A DNA stretch of 64,000 nucleotides. It comes from Hominisplanchenecus murintestinalis (GTDB taxonomy: Bacteria; Bacillota; Clostridia; Lachnospirales; Lachnospiraceae). This document shows positions 44,157 to 53,076 of the stretch, one piece after another (position 1 is the first letter of the stretch; the number at the start of each line of letters is the position of its first letter). Location of the stretch: contig SRZB01000004.1 of the NCBI GenBank assembly GCA_004793585.1, positions 62,001-126,000 on the forward strand. The letters run 5' to 3'. The notes under the pieces were generated by a model. It was not told where the DNA came from, made no database searches, and saw only the letters and a list, made by a program, of their open reading frames with translations. The position numbers were made by a program, and so were the translations under genes.

Positions 44157-44536
44157 TCTCCATCATCCTCCTGATACATAAGGGTTAGTAAATCGGTCAA
44201 CTTATTGAGAGATATTCCGCTTGTGCGTGCGATTTCGATTGCCTCTGCAAATTTTTCCTCTATCTTCTTTTGTTGTTCTTCAAGATAGAAGTCCTGGTTT
44301 TGTGCCGACACATAGCAGCCTTTTCCAGCAGTTGTTTCAATAAAACCATCTTCCTGCAAAGTTGCATAAGCCTTTTGTACTGTAAGAATACTGATGTGCA
44401 ACGATTTTGCCAATGAACGCACAGATGGAATTGCTTCACCAGCTTTCAGTTCTCCACTCATAATAGCCGCTTTGATCTGTGAAGAAATTTGCTCATACAG
44501 TGGTCGGCTTGCTTTATTGCTTACAACTATTTCCAA
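44153..44536 (-). CDS. GntR-family repressor (YtrA-like)
   Basis: 127 residues from a TTG start at 44536. A winged helix of the GntR type (PLYEQISSQIKAAIMSGELKAGEAIPSVRSLAKSLHISILTVQKAYATLQEDGFIE) is followed by a short C-terminal dimerisation helix pair, the YtrA layout without a ligand domain. First gene of the operon. The promoter just upstream carries a perfect 15-bp inverted repeat, so autorepression is likely. Confidence 0.9.
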   Translation of the reverse strand: MEIVVSNKASRPLYEQISSQIKAAIMSGELKAGEAIPSVRSLAKSLHISILTVQKAYATLQEDGFIETTAGKGCYVSAQNQDFYLEEQQKKIEEKFAEAIEIARTSGISLNKLTDLLTLMYQEDDGE

Positions 44537-44554
44537 ATTCTCACCGCCATTTCT

Positions 44555-44612
44555 GTGTTATACTGTATTGCTATTACAAATACAGTATAACACACGCAAA
44601 AACAGTTGTCAA
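44555..44612 (-). promoter_or_regulatory. Promoter with GntR operator
   Basis: On the minus strand: TTGACA (44607-44612), a 17-base spacer and TATACT (44584-44589). Overlapping the -10 is a perfect inverted repeat, GTGTTATACTGTATT (44555-44569) and AATACAGTATAACAC (44579-44593), nine bases apart. This is a textbook site for the GntR/YtrA-type repressor encoded next. Confidence 0.85.
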
Positions 44613-44660
44613 TATGGTAGACAGCCATATCACATAAATAATTTGTATCCGTCTACGCAT

Positions 44661-45035
44661 TTAGGGTGGTAAAAGTCCACGGAAATCAAGGGTTTTTCCG
44701 CATGGTCGGCAGGCGGTGGATAAAGTTATCCTGTTCCCCTCAAAACGGGGTTCTAAATTCAAAAGGCCGTTGATCCCGTTCCACGCCTGCGGCTGGGAAA
44801 TGGCATTGGCCTGTTCGGTTGCTTCCAGAAAATCATCCAGCCTGTCGCCGGCCAGGGGTTCCATTTTCCCAGCCGACAGTTCATAGGCGGCAAGGATTTC
44901 TTTTCCGGCTTCCGCAAGGGACAGGTCGGGATTGTCAAGCTGGCCTCCGTCCAGTTCCTTGTAGTCGGGGCCGTACAGCGTGTAATCATAGCTGGGTTCC
45001 GATGTCTGGATATACAGGTAATCGCCGTTTTCCAA
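44661..45035 (-). pseudogene. Fragment of a large conjugative-element protein
   Basis: An open stretch with MENGDYLYIQTSEPSYDYTLYG and DGGQLDNPDLSLAEAGKEILAAY, a pattern I associate with domains repeated in large integrative-element proteins (DUF4316/LPD-like, not certain). There is no ribosome site at its first codon. Directly upstream, the sequence changes into a histidine-kinase N-terminus (45049-45090), so this is a recombination remnant rather than a gene. Confidence 0.5.
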
Positions 45036-45048
45036 AAGATATTGTCAC

Positions 45049-45090
45049 TCAGCCAAACAGCCACTTTACCGAGAGGTTCTTAAACTTCAT
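45049..45090 (-). pseudogene. Histidine-kinase N-terminal remnant
   Basis: Fourteen codons reading MKFKNLSVKWLFG and then a stop. The kinase at 39030 begins MKFQNLSVKRLFG (11 of 13 identical). A second copy of that kinase once stood here and has been cut to its first codons. Confidence 0.7.
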
Positions 45091-45178
45091 TTTGACTCGC
45101 TCATAAAAAATGGTGCGTCACTTGAAGCTGTTTTGAAATTGGTAGGGTAGTTTTGTGCAAATTTCTATATTTGCTCAT

Positions 45179-45241
45179 TTATAGTTTCCTGCCTATTTTT
45201 TCACCGGATTCTGTTAAATCAAATACTGCGAAATGCCCCAT
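45179..45241 (-). pseudogene. N-terminal remnant of a receiver-less winged-helix regulator
   Basis: Twenty codons after GGGGGTGATAGT: MGHFAVFDLTESG, then EKIGRKL and a stop. It aligns with the corrected N-terminus of the regulator at 15650-16158 (MGKLAVLDISESG, then RQIGEKL; 12 of 20 identical). It shows that a second copy of the split-regulator cassette once lay here. Confidence 0.65.
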
Positions 45242-45308
45242 ACTATCACCCCCTGTTCCTCAGTGTCAATCAAAAAGAATCTGAGCTATCCTTCTTTACA
45301 GTCGATTT

Positions 45309-45719
45309 TTATTCTTCCTTTTCCCGAAATCCCCAAGCCTCAAAATCCGTATCTTCATCCTCCGGCTTAACTTCCTCGGCATAATCGGGACCGATGGCCT
45401 CTGCCGAGGCGTTGAGCATATAGGGCGTGACCTGTACCAGCGCTTCGCTCTGGATTGCCAGCCCCCTGCGGGCAGCCTTGCCGCAAAACACCATGGCGGC
45501 GGCAAAGGCAAAATACTGCACACAGCTTGTTAAGTAGAGATTCACAATGGCCAGTTCATTTCCCTGCACAGGGACGCCCTGCTCAAGCTGCCGGGAAATG
45601 TTTTGATGACAAGCCGCCAAGGAAATAAAGGCCGTAATCAACAGCACCACAGCAAAAACGTAGCAGGCCACAGCGAGGATGCTGCCCTTTTTGGAGGGCT
45701 TAGAAAACTCGTCCATCAT
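45309..45719 (-). CDS. Small membrane protein of the second peptide-ABC operon
   Basis: 136 residues from the ATG at 45719 (GAGGAGG upstream), overlapping the ATPase stop by four bases. It has two membrane helices (about 13-36 and 63-83) flanking an extracytoplasmic loop (CHQNISRQLEQGVPVQG), and an acidic C-terminal tail (VKPEDEDTDFEAWGF). Not recognised. Its position as last gene after the ATPase suggests an accessory subunit of the transporter. Confidence 0.75.
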   Translation of the reverse strand: MMDEFSKPSKKGSILAVACYVFAVVLLITAFISLAACHQNISRQLEQGVPVQGNELAIVNLYLTSCVQYFAFAAAMVFCGKAARRGLAIQSEALVQVTPYMLNASAEAIGPDYAEEVKPEDEDTDFEAWGFREKEE

Positions 45720-46420
45720 CTTGCCCTCCTCTCGTTGCGGGGAGCATTGTTTCTGCGGCATTGGGGTTGGGCGTTTCCATCCTGAGTACGCTCCAGCACC
45801 TGCAGCTCACCTTTTTTCAGCCGGAACACCACATCGGCCTGCTTCGCCAGCTCATTGGAGTGGGTAACGACCACCACACACTTGTTCATCTTGTGGGCGC
45901 TCTCTTTGAGAATTTCCGTGATGTCCTGGGCAGTGTCCTCGTCCAGATTGCCGGTAGGCTCATCGGCCAGGATCACCGGAGCCTCGCTTGCCAAGGCACG
46001 GGCGATGGCTACACGCTGCTGCTGGCCGCCGGAGAGTTTCAGCACATTTCGCTTGGCTTCTTCTTTCGTCAGGCCCAGGCGCTCCAGAATGGGCAACGGC
46101 GGCAGCTTGGAGGTCAGCGATACATTCTCTGCGGGGGTCAGATAGTCGATCAGGTTATACGCCTGAAAGATAAATGCCACATGGTTTTTCCGATGATTAG
46201 ACAAACCGGTTTTGGCAATATCTTGTCCTTCAAAACAAATTTGGCCGTTGCTGGGACTATCCAGACCACCGATCAGGGAGAGCAGGGTGGTCTTACCGCA
46301 GCCGGAAGGCCCCAGGATTGCGTAGAGTTTGCCCTGTTCCAGTTGTCCGCTCACGCCCCGAAGGACAGGCTGCTTGCCGTCATAACTATATTTCAAATTG
46401 GAAAATTCTAAAATGCTCAT
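45716..46420 (-). CDS. ABC transporter ATPase (MacB-like) of the second peptide system
   Basis: The start chosen is the ATG at 46420 (AAGGAG upstream), giving 234 residues. Walker [18 protein letters not shown]-loop [15 protein letters not shown], signature [16 protein letters not shown], Walker [14 protein letters not shown] and H-loop VVTHSNE. MacB/BceA subfamily, serving the permeases at 47090 and 48424. Downstream it overlaps the small membrane-protein gene. Confidence 0.93.
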   Translation of the reverse strand: MSILEFSNLKYSYDGKQPVLRGVSGQLEQGKLYAILGPSGCGKTTLLSLIGGLDSPSNGQICFEGQDIAKTGLSNHRKNHVAFIFQAYNLIDYLTPAENVSLTSKLPPLPILERLGLTKEEAKRNVLKLSGGQQQRVAIARALASEAPVILADEPTGNLDEDTAQDITEILKESAHKMNKCVVVVTHSNELAKQADVVFRLKKGELQVLERTQDGNAQPQCRRNNAPRNERRAR

Positions 46421-46436
46421 ATCAACATACATCTCC

Positions 46437-46955
46437 TTACATCCAGTCATCAAAAAAATCGTTCATCCATTCTTCGGAATCTAAGCCCCCAGAAGGAGAA
46501 TCCACGCTTACATTGTTTATATCGCTTAAAGTGATTTCACACGATCCGCTTGTGCCATCCTCAACAAGTATGATTCTTACTGTACCCTTTTTCAAATCGA
46601 CGGAAGTGCTTTGCGTATCATCACCTTCTAAAAGGGTGGTAATTTTATTGTCCTCGGAAACAAGCAGGACTTTGAATTTACCGCTGGACAAATCTGCCGA
46701 AAGGTCAATAGAAATAGATGTATCTTCTGCTGCATTGAGCATCCAAATGGTGTCTTTTCCGTTGAACCCTTGAAATTCTCTTTTCAGAGAAGTGTCCGTA
46801 CTTCCGGTGTCTACACATTTTTGGTAGGTATAACTATCCTCATTAGAAAGGATCAAGTTGCGATCATTATATGAGGAATTTCCACAGGCAGATAAGATCA
46901 ATGTGAAAATCAGAGCCGAACAAAGCAGCATAACTATTCTTCTTGTGCGCTTCAT
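46437..46955 (-). CDS. Lipoprotein B of the second peptide-ABC operon
   Basis: 172 residues. Signal peptide MKRTRRIVMLLCSALIFTL with lipobox LSAC, lipidated Cys at 24. The mature part starts GNSSYND and contains an Asp-rich beta domain (GTVRIILVEDGTSGSCEITLSD), ending WMNDFFDDWM. It is a close paralogue of lipoprotein A (50163-50681). Membrane-anchored lipoproteins next to MacB-like ABC systems often bind the peptide substrate. The ATG lies immediately after, and in frame with, a 39-codon ATPase stub (46956-47072). Confidence 0.82.
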   Translation of the reverse strand: MKRTRRIVMLLCSALIFTLILSACGNSSYNDRNLILSNEDSYTYQKCVDTGSTDTSLKREFQGFNGKDTIWMLNAAEDTSISIDLSADLSSGKFKVLLVSEDNKITTLLEGDDTQSTSVDLKKGTVRIILVEDGTSGSCEITLSDINNVSVDSPSGGLDSEEWMNDFFDDWM

Positions 46956-47072
46956 AGTAGTCTTTCCACATCCAGAAAGGCCGGAAACGGCATACCTTTT
47001 TCCCGCTCCGATTTGGGAGCTGCTTTTTTTATCAAATGAATTTGACAATTCTGGTAATTCCGAAATGCTCAT
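46956..47072 (-). pseudogene. ABC ATPase N-terminal stub fused in frame to lipoprotein B
   Basis: 39 codons beginning MSISELPELSN, with its own GGAGG, and ending exactly after a Walker A (VSGLSGCGKTT). The next codon is the lipoprotein ATG in the same frame. The stub resembles the first 45 residues of the neighbouring ATPase ([10 protein letters not shown] ... GPSGCGKTT). It is a leftover of a second ATPase gene whose body has been deleted. Confidence 0.7.
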
Positions 47073-47089
47073 AATCTTAAATCCTCCAT

Positions 47090-48412
47090 TTAGCTCATTT
47101 TGCTTAATATCTCTTTGGGCTGTAAGCGAAACACTGGGATGTTAGACATTCCCACAGAGAAGGCTACAACTAAGGTTCCAATTCCACAAACAGCCGCAAA
47201 GTTACGAACAGTTATTTCCACTTCCAGAGAAGAGGCGGTATCGCTGGCGATTGTTTCGGTTTGCGCGGAGACATTTTGCAGGAGAAGATCACCCGTTACA
47301 TCCGCAACGACTTGGCCAGCAAAGAAAGAAATGCCAAATGCCAGCACAGCGATCATCATGACCTCTGCAAAATGTTGCAGAAATATCTGCGTCTTTCGGT
47401 ATCCCATAGCCAGCAATATACCTGTTTCATGAATACGGCCCTTAATCCAAAGACTTAGAATTAAAGACAACACCAGGGCACTGCCAATAATTAAGCAGGT
47501 CAACAAGGACGATACCAGGGCAGACATATTTTCCAAAGGTGCCGCTGTTCGCTGATATTCTTCATCGGCAGTTTCTACCGCAAAATCATCCCATGCAATA
47601 TTGGCGTTTTCTTTTGCAGATTCAATGGTATTACTAAGCTGAGCCGGATCTTTCACATAAAATTCCAGTCGTTGATATTCTCCTGATTCCCCATTGGAAT
47701 CGTCAATGAAAATTCGGTTCTGATAAAGAGAGGGTGGCGGTACAAGCCCCGCATTAAGTTGTGGTTCCTTGATTTCGTAGATACCTACAATAGAGAAGGG
47801 GCTGGATGTTTTTTCTTGCGAAGATTGAAGCCAGATTTGATCTCCAACTTCTAAATTGTTAAGTCCTGCAAGTTCTTTACTTATGAGAACAACATTTTCA
47901 TCTGTCGGCAGAATGTGACGCCCTTCAGTGATCTGAAAGGTTCCTTTTGAAAAAAACATGCTTTTTTCAGAGTCCGTATTCATTTCACTGGTAACAGTAT
48001 GAAGTAATGTTTCATCATCATCGTATTGATTATTGGTCTCTACCAGTTCCAGATATTCTCCATTGGCATTGGTCAGTATTGCCTCTCCAATTTGAGAAGC
48101 ATTGTAGCTTTCAATATTAGGAGTTTTTAAGACTTCTTCAATCACAGAATCATCTAACGGCGCACCGACATATTGAACACCACTGCTTTGATTTTCACTG
48201 GCTATAAAGTTTTCAGATTTAGATTTGTCCACCACTAACCCAAAACTACCACCAAGAGAGTGCCTTAGTTCTTGTGCTGCTGTATCGGCAGAATATTTAA
48301 TCGAAAGCCCTACCAAAACAAAGGTTGAAACGACAAGCAGCACCATGAACAACACAATGCTTTTTCCCTTTTTACGGTGTACTGATAAAAAGGCTCTGCT
48401 TAAAGTGTTCAT
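47090..48412 (-). CDS. MacB-like ABC permease A
   Basis: 440 residues from the ATG at 48412 (GGAGG seven bases upstream). One N-terminal helix (GKSIVLFMVLLVVSTFVLVGL), a large external domain of about 260 residues, and three C-terminal helices with the FtsX motif GRIHETGILLAMGYRKTQIFLQHFAEV. This four-helix layout is that of MacB permeases, which act as mechanotransmitters with an ATPase on the inside. About 11 bases from its sister permease. Confidence 0.9.
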   Translation of the reverse strand: MNTLSRAFLSVHRKKGKSIVLFMVLLVVSTFVLVGLSIKYSADTAAQELRHSLGGSFGLVVDKSKSENFIASENQSSGVQYVGAPLDDSVIEEVLKTPNIESYNASQIGEAILTNANGEYLELVETNNQYDDDETLLHTVTSEMNTDSEKSMFFSKGTFQITEGRHILPTDENVVLISKELAGLNNLEVGDQIWLQSSQEKTSSPFSIVGIYEIKEPQLNAGLVPPPSLYQNRIFIDDSNGESGEYQRLEFYVKDPAQLSNTIESAKENANIAWDDFAVETADEEYQRTAAPLENMSALVSSLLTCLIIGSALVLSLILSLWIKGRIHETGILLAMGYRKTQIFLQHFAEVMMIAVLAFGISFFAGQVVADVTGDLLLQNVSAQTETIASDTASSLEVEITVRNFAAVCGIGTLVVAFSVGMSNIPVFRLQPKEILSKMS

Positions 48413-48423
48413 TATGTGACCTC

Positions 48424-49857
48424 CTAATCCATCTTTCCAAGCAGCTCTTTGGGCTTCAAACGGAAAATCGGAATAGAAGCTACCGTTACGGAGGCTATAA
48501 TCAGCACCCCACCAATACCAAACACCCAAAACAGTGTTTGTGGCACAACTGTGACTGTCAATTCAGTGACAGATGTTGTGTTTGTAGGGATTTCAGGCAA
48601 CGTATAACCAAAGGAACCATCCTCACCAATCTCCGGTTCTTGTGTAACAGAATTAGTGGTATCGGTGTCCAAGAGAGCATTTCCCATTCCTTGTGCAACT
48701 GCTGTACTGGCAAAAAAAGAAAGGCTGAACGCTAATACGGCAACAATAAGAACCTCGGCCAGATGTTGCATTAAAATCTTTGCCTTACTAATACCAATAG
48801 AAAGTAAGATTCCGGTTTCATGAGTACGGCTCTTTGTCCACATGGTCAGAAGCAAAACTAATATGGCAACGCTTATGGCTGTAGTAATCACAATAAGCGT
48901 CGTAATCAAACCTCCCAGATTGTCCAGCGGCAAAGCTGCAGATTCGTAGGATTTATTTTCTTCGGCCAACGTAAAACAATCCCAATCTATGGAATCCAGA
49001 TTTCTTACATCTTCCATAATATTGTCCAACTTAGCCGGATCATCTACCTGATAATGAACTTTGTAATAGCCCTCAGATGACCAGGATAACAGTTCTACGC
49101 TTGTTTCCACATCCATCAAAACTGTATTTTCCAGCAAATCTCCCGGTGTTGAAAACATGGAAACTTGTTGTGTTATCCTAGAATCAAAGATACCGACAAT
49201 GGTAACTGTTTCTTGCAATTTTCCAGCTTCTTCATCTCCGCCTGTAATTTGTGGATTCATAGCGATTACAAATTGGTCGCCTAATTTCAGATTGTTTGAT
49301 TCCGCCAACTCTTTATGGATCAGCACAGCGTTGTGATCCTCGCTGGTAATCTGGCGTCCTTCAATCAACTCAAGGCTGCCACCAGTAAACATATCAGCTT
49401 CCGCTGTATTGGTGTAGCCATAAATATTTGCCTGTTTACTCAGTACCGGCTCATTGGCAAACATACTTCCTTCAATACTCTTTAACTTCAAATACTCGCC
49501 ATCCATCGTTTTCAGATTTGCGGGGCCAATATTCTCTGCATTATATCCGCTTACGCCGGGAACCTCTGCCACTTTATCCGCAATTTCTTTTGTCAGGGAT
49601 TCTCCCACATACGCCATCGCATAGGAACCGTTCCCAAGATCACGGCGTTCATATTTGCTCTGGTCGCTGTGATCTTCTTTCATGACAAATCCACCGCCTA
49701 AAGACTGACGCACATTTGCAGCCGCCTGGTCAGCGGCCTTGCGAATAGATACCCCGGAAATTACAAGTGTACCTACGACTAAGAAAATCATAAACAGCAA
49801 GAGCGTCTTGCTCCATTTTCGGACAAGATACAAAATTGTCCTTTTTCCCACATTCAT
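48424..49857 (-). CDS. MacB-like ABC permease B
   Basis: 477 residues with GGAGG before the ATG. Same four-helix plan as its neighbour: a helix near 15-33, an external domain, then FtsX helices with KSRTHETGILLSIGISKAKILMQHLAEV. The C-terminal stretch has a Pro/Thr-rich insert (DTTNSVTQEPEIGEDG). With permease A it probably forms a heterodimeric transporter. A likely TTGACA lies about 75 bases upstream. Confidence 0.9.
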   Translation of the reverse strand: MNVGKRTILYLVRKWSKTLLLFMIFLVVGTLVISGVSIRKAADQAAANVRQSLGGGFVMKEDHSDQSKYERRDLGNGSYAMAYVGESLTKEIADKVAEVPGVSGYNAENIGPANLKTMDGEYLKLKSIEGSMFANEPVLSKQANIYGYTNTAEADMFTGGSLELIEGRQITSEDHNAVLIHKELAESNNLKLGDQFVIAMNPQITGGDEEAGKLQETVTIVGIFDSRITQQVSMFSTPGDLLENTVLMDVETSVELLSWSSEGYYKVHYQVDDPAKLDNIMEDVRNLDSIDWDCFTLAEENKSYESAALPLDNLGGLITTLIVITTAISVAILVLLLTMWTKSRTHETGILLSIGISKAKILMQHLAEVLIVAVLAFSLSFFASTAVAQGMGNALLDTDTTNSVTQEPEIGEDGSFGYTLPEIPTNTTSVTELTVTVVPQTLFWVFGIGGVLIIASVTVASIPIFRLKPKELLGKMD

Positions 49858-50001
49858 AGAAGTGCCTCCTTTGCTTTGTTTTTCAGTATTTTAGCAGGCA
49901 TATTTCTCATGGGTATGGAACATAGTTGTCATGGAGTTGTCAAAACACTGTCTGTATATTGATAAACAGATTTTTCGTTTTCTTGGTCTTTCGGCAAAAA
50001 A

Positions 50002-50027
50002 GGCGGCGGCTCTAAAAAGCCACCGCC
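50002..50027 (-). terminator. Terminator of lipoprotein gene A
   Basis: GGCGGCGGCT and AGCCACCGCC (one mismatch) around a six-base loop, followed on the minus strand by TTTTTTG. It lies in the 305-base gap before permease B together with a second hairpin, AGCTG/CAGCT, near 50050-50076. Confidence 0.75.
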
Positions 50028-50162
50028 AGCTCAAATAAGCGTGTCAGTATAGCTGCTGTACGACAGCTTTTTTGCCATCGTGCGGTAGCTAATCACTTAT
50101 AGCCTGATTGTCTCATGAATATTCAAATCAGGAAGTCAAAACACTCCATGGGTCGTTCTATT

Positions 50163-50681
50163 TTACGTCCAATCATTATAAAAATCATCCATCCATTCTT
50201 CGGAATCTAAGCCATCAGAGGGTGAATCCACACTTACATTGCTTATATCGCTTAAAGTGATTTCACACGATCCGCTTGTGCCATCCCCAACAAGTATGAT
50301 TCTTGCCGTACCTTTCTCCAAATCAATGGATGTATTCTGTGTACCATCACCTTCTAAAAGAGTGGTAATTTCGTTCTCCTCGGAGACAAGCAGCACTTTG
50401 AATTTTCCGCTGGACAGATTTGTCGAAAGGTCAAGGGAAATAGAAGCATCTTCTTGGACATCGAGCATCCAGATGGTATCTTTTCCATTGAACCCTTGAA
50501 ATTCTCTTTTCAGAGAAGCGTCCGTACTTCCGGTGTCCACACATTTTTGATAGGTATAGCTGTCCTCGTTAGAAAGGATGGAATTGCAGTCATTATATGA
50601 GGAATTTCCACAGGCAGATAATACCAATGTAAAAACCAAAGTCAAACAGAATAGTTTAATGATGTTTTTGTGTATCTCAAT
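50163..50681 (-). CDS. Lipoprotein A, probably from an ATT start
   Basis: 172 residues if started at ATT (50681), seven bases after AAGGAG. No ATG or GTG gives a signal peptide, and the TTG at 50645 has no ribosome site. From the ATT the protein reads MEIHKNIIKLFCLTLVFTL then LSAC, exactly the same length and lipobox position as lipoprotein B, whose ATG aligns with this ATT. The mature domain is closely similar to lipoprotein B. It lies between the two-component genes and the permeases and may be a peptide-binding or sensing lipoprotein. Confidence 0.72.
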   Translation of the reverse strand: MEIHKNIIKLFCLTLVFTLVLSACGNSSYNDCNSILSNEDSYTYQKCVDTGSTDASLKREFQGFNGKDTIWMLDVQEDASISLDLSTNLSSGKFKVLLVSEENEITTLLEGDGTQNTSIDLEKGTARIILVGDGTSGSCEITLSDISNVSVDSPSDGLDSEEWMDDFYNDWT

Positions 50682-50811
50682 GTAATCTCTCCTTATTTTA
50701 TATTAGAACTTCTGTATAGCGGATAAATACACCATACACCTCCATTTTATCAATGGGTCAACCCTATCTTGTTTAATGAAGTCCTCTTTGTATTGGTACG
50801 TTGAGATAACT

Positions 50812-52260
50812 TCATTTTACGAAGCGGTTATTTGTGGGGCAGTTTATTGTAAATCTCATTCCATGCTCATACGGCATAAAGGAGTAAGGGATTTTGTAAG
50901 TATCCAAAAGTTTATGGGTGATATATAATCCAAGGCCATTTCCACCAGTTTCCCTGCTGCGAGAATAATCAGGCCGGTAAAACGCTTCAAACAAATGATT
51001 TAGGTCTTTCTCTGAAATCGGGACGCATTCATTTTCTACTATGATCGTGCCTTCTGAACAGATAACAGAGACTTTTCCACCACTGTTTGTATAATTCACA
51101 GCATTAGAGATAACATTGGAGATTGCCCGCTTTACAGCTTTGACCGGAATATGAACCACCCCGGCTTTTTCTGTTTCAATATAAAATACAATTCCCTTTG
51201 AATCTGCAATCAAGCGGTAGGAATTACAGACCTCATGGAGCAACTCAGAAAGCTGGACTTTCTTGATAGGTTCTTCTGGCTGTCCAGTCAATTTAGAGGC
51301 GTCAAGCACCTCTTGGATCATAGAAGAAAGCTGCAGCATTTTTTCTTTGCATACAGGGAGATAAGTATCTGTATCTTCAAATTTCCCCACACCTAAAATC
51401 ATGCTGTCCAGCATAGTGCAAACTGCCGATACAGGCGTTTTCAACTCATGCGAAGCAGCTCGCATGAAGTCTATTTTTGATTGCTCCACTTCGCTAACAT
51501 GGGCGATTTCTGCGTGCAGATGATCTATTGATGTCAAAAGTTCCTTATAAAGTGCGTTGATATTTTGAGATAACTGTCCGATCTCATCCTTTGTGCGAAT
51601 TTCACAGACAGCATTTCTCTTTAATAACCTCATTTGCTCTGTAGTTTCTGATATTTTCTTGATTGGTGTAGAAAGCCGTCTGGAATACAAAAACGCCACA
51701 ATAGCAGAAATAATAAAGCAAATCAACAAGTTAATAGGAAGGATCTCAAGAACAATGCCTTTTGTTTCATTTACCGGCTGCAATGTAACAAGAATAAGCA
51801 ACGTACAATCTTCGTTATCTGCATTTTGAAACGAAAATTCCCGCTTTACAAATTGTGCTGTTAAGTAGGGAGCCAGGCCATCAATCCCTTGTTCAGCGCC
51901 CGTAACATTAGACTGAGCATCATTCGCTTGATCTCCGGGAGAGGCTTGAAAAGAATAATCTTTCCCGTTTCCATTCAGGGCATCTTCAATATAAAAAGAA
52001 CCATAGACATACTGTTTATCTCCGCAGGTCAAGTTCACAAATGCCTTATTCTTAGCATACCGCTCCAAAACCTTATCTTCCGATAATTCTGAGGATTGTT
52101 GAAGCTGCTGTATTATTTCCTCCCCTATGCTTTCCGCAAGACTTTCTTTTTGGTTTGTATAAAAAGCAGGTATCAGAAAATACATCAACCCATGCCCAAT
52201 TAACGTAATGATAATCATTAACATAAGGGTATAACAAAAAGTTTTTGGAAATAGTTTCAT
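50812..52260 (-). CDS. Sensor histidine kinase of the second peptide system
   Basis: 482 residues. Helices at about 10-30 and 175-197 enclose an external sensor domain of 140 residues with Asp/Ser-rich segments. A HAMP domain follows (YSRRLSTPIKKISETTEQMRLL), then the H-box ASHELKTPVSAVCTM and the ATPase domain (NVISNAVNYTN, GGNGLGLYITHKL). The G1 box is degenerate (VENECVPIS), as often in VanS-like kinases. Its start overlaps the response-regulator stop by four bases. Probable trigger of the lipoprotein/MacB operon downstream. Confidence 0.92.
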   Translation of the reverse strand: MKLFPKTFCYTLMLMIIITLIGHGLMYFLIPAFYTNQKESLAESIGEEIIQQLQQSSELSEDKVLERYAKNKAFVNLTCGDKQYVYGSFYIEDALNGNGKDYSFQASPGDQANDAQSNVTGAEQGIDGLAPYLTAQFVKREFSFQNADNEDCTLLILVTLQPVNETKGIVLEILPINLLICFIISAIVAFLYSRRLSTPIKKISETTEQMRLLKRNAVCEIRTKDEIGQLSQNINALYKELLTSIDHLHAEIAHVSEVEQSKIDFMRAASHELKTPVSAVCTMLDSMILGVGKFEDTDTYLPVCKEKMLQLSSMIQEVLDASKLTGQPEEPIKKVQLSELLHEVCNSYRLIADSKGIVFYIETEKAGVVHIPVKAVKRAISNVISNAVNYTNSGGKVSVICSEGTIIVENECVPISEKDLNHLFEAFYRPDYSRSRETGGNGLGLYITHKLLDTYKIPYSFMPYEHGMRFTINCPTNNRFVK

Positions 52261-52922
52261 CGCACATCCTCAAATTTATAGCCGATTCCCTTCACTGTTA
52301 CAATACAGTCCAATCCTAACTTTTTACGAAGTCTGCCGATATATGTGTCAATCGTCCTATCATTCAATGGAACATCTGTCCCCCAAATAGAATCGAGAAT
52401 TTGATCTCTGGTCAACACAACTCCTGTATGATCCACCAGAATTTTCAGCAACTGCACTTCTTTGGGTGAAATATCAATCAGCTTTCCTGCCTTTTCTGCT
52501 GAAAAGCCGGAGAAGTCCACTATAATATCTTTATAACTCCAAATATTTGCTGGTCCCGTTTTTCCAATACGCCGAAGAAGCGCCGTAATCCTTTTTCCCA
52601 GTAAAACGATGGAAAACGGTTTCGTTACATAATCATCTGCCAGATTGTCAAAACTCATAATCTGTGTATCCATGTCGTCCATCGCTGTGAGCATAAGAAT
52701 TGGTATGCTGCTTGCCTGACGAATCTTTTTCAAAACATTCAGACCGTTTATTTGGGGAAGCATGATGTCCAAAACAACCAGGTCTATCTCTTTGCTATTG
52801 AACAACTCTAAAGCCTGTTCTCCATCGTATGCTGAAAACACGATGTGGCCCATATCCTGCAAATACTCACAAACAGATTCGTTTGTCAGGACATCATCTT
52901 CTACTATCAATAAGTTTGCCAT
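52257..52922 (-). CDS. OmpR-family response regulator of the second peptide system
   Basis: 221 residues. Receiver: LIVEDDVLTNE, phosphoacceptor in LVVLDIMLPQINGL, MLTAMDD and DYVTKPF. Winged helix: DISPKEVQLLKILVDHTGVVLTRDQ, TYIGRLRKKL and VKGIGYKFEDVR. VanR-like. First gene of a run reading response regulator, kinase, lipoprotein A, permeases, lipoprotein B, ATPase and small membrane protein, all on the minus strand. Confidence 0.94.
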   Translation of the reverse strand: MANLLIVEDDVLTNESVCEYLQDMGHIVFSAYDGEQALELFNSKEIDLVVLDIMLPQINGLNVLKKIRQASSIPILMLTAMDDMDTQIMSFDNLADDYVTKPFSIVLLGKRITALLRRIGKTGPANIWSYKDIIVDFSGFSAEKAGKLIDISPKEVQLLKILVDHTGVVLTRDQILDSIWGTDVPLNDRTIDTYIGRLRKKLGLDCIVTVKGIGYKFEDVR

Positions 52923-53076
52923 TTCATCACCCTTTTTTATTTAGATATTAGCATTCCAATGTGTCATGTATATGAATTTTCCATGGATAACGAGAAACTT
53001 TGTCAAGTAAGGCAGTAGACTCCACACAGACACGCCAATAAGTATATCAAATTTTCTGAATAATTTCCATATATGC

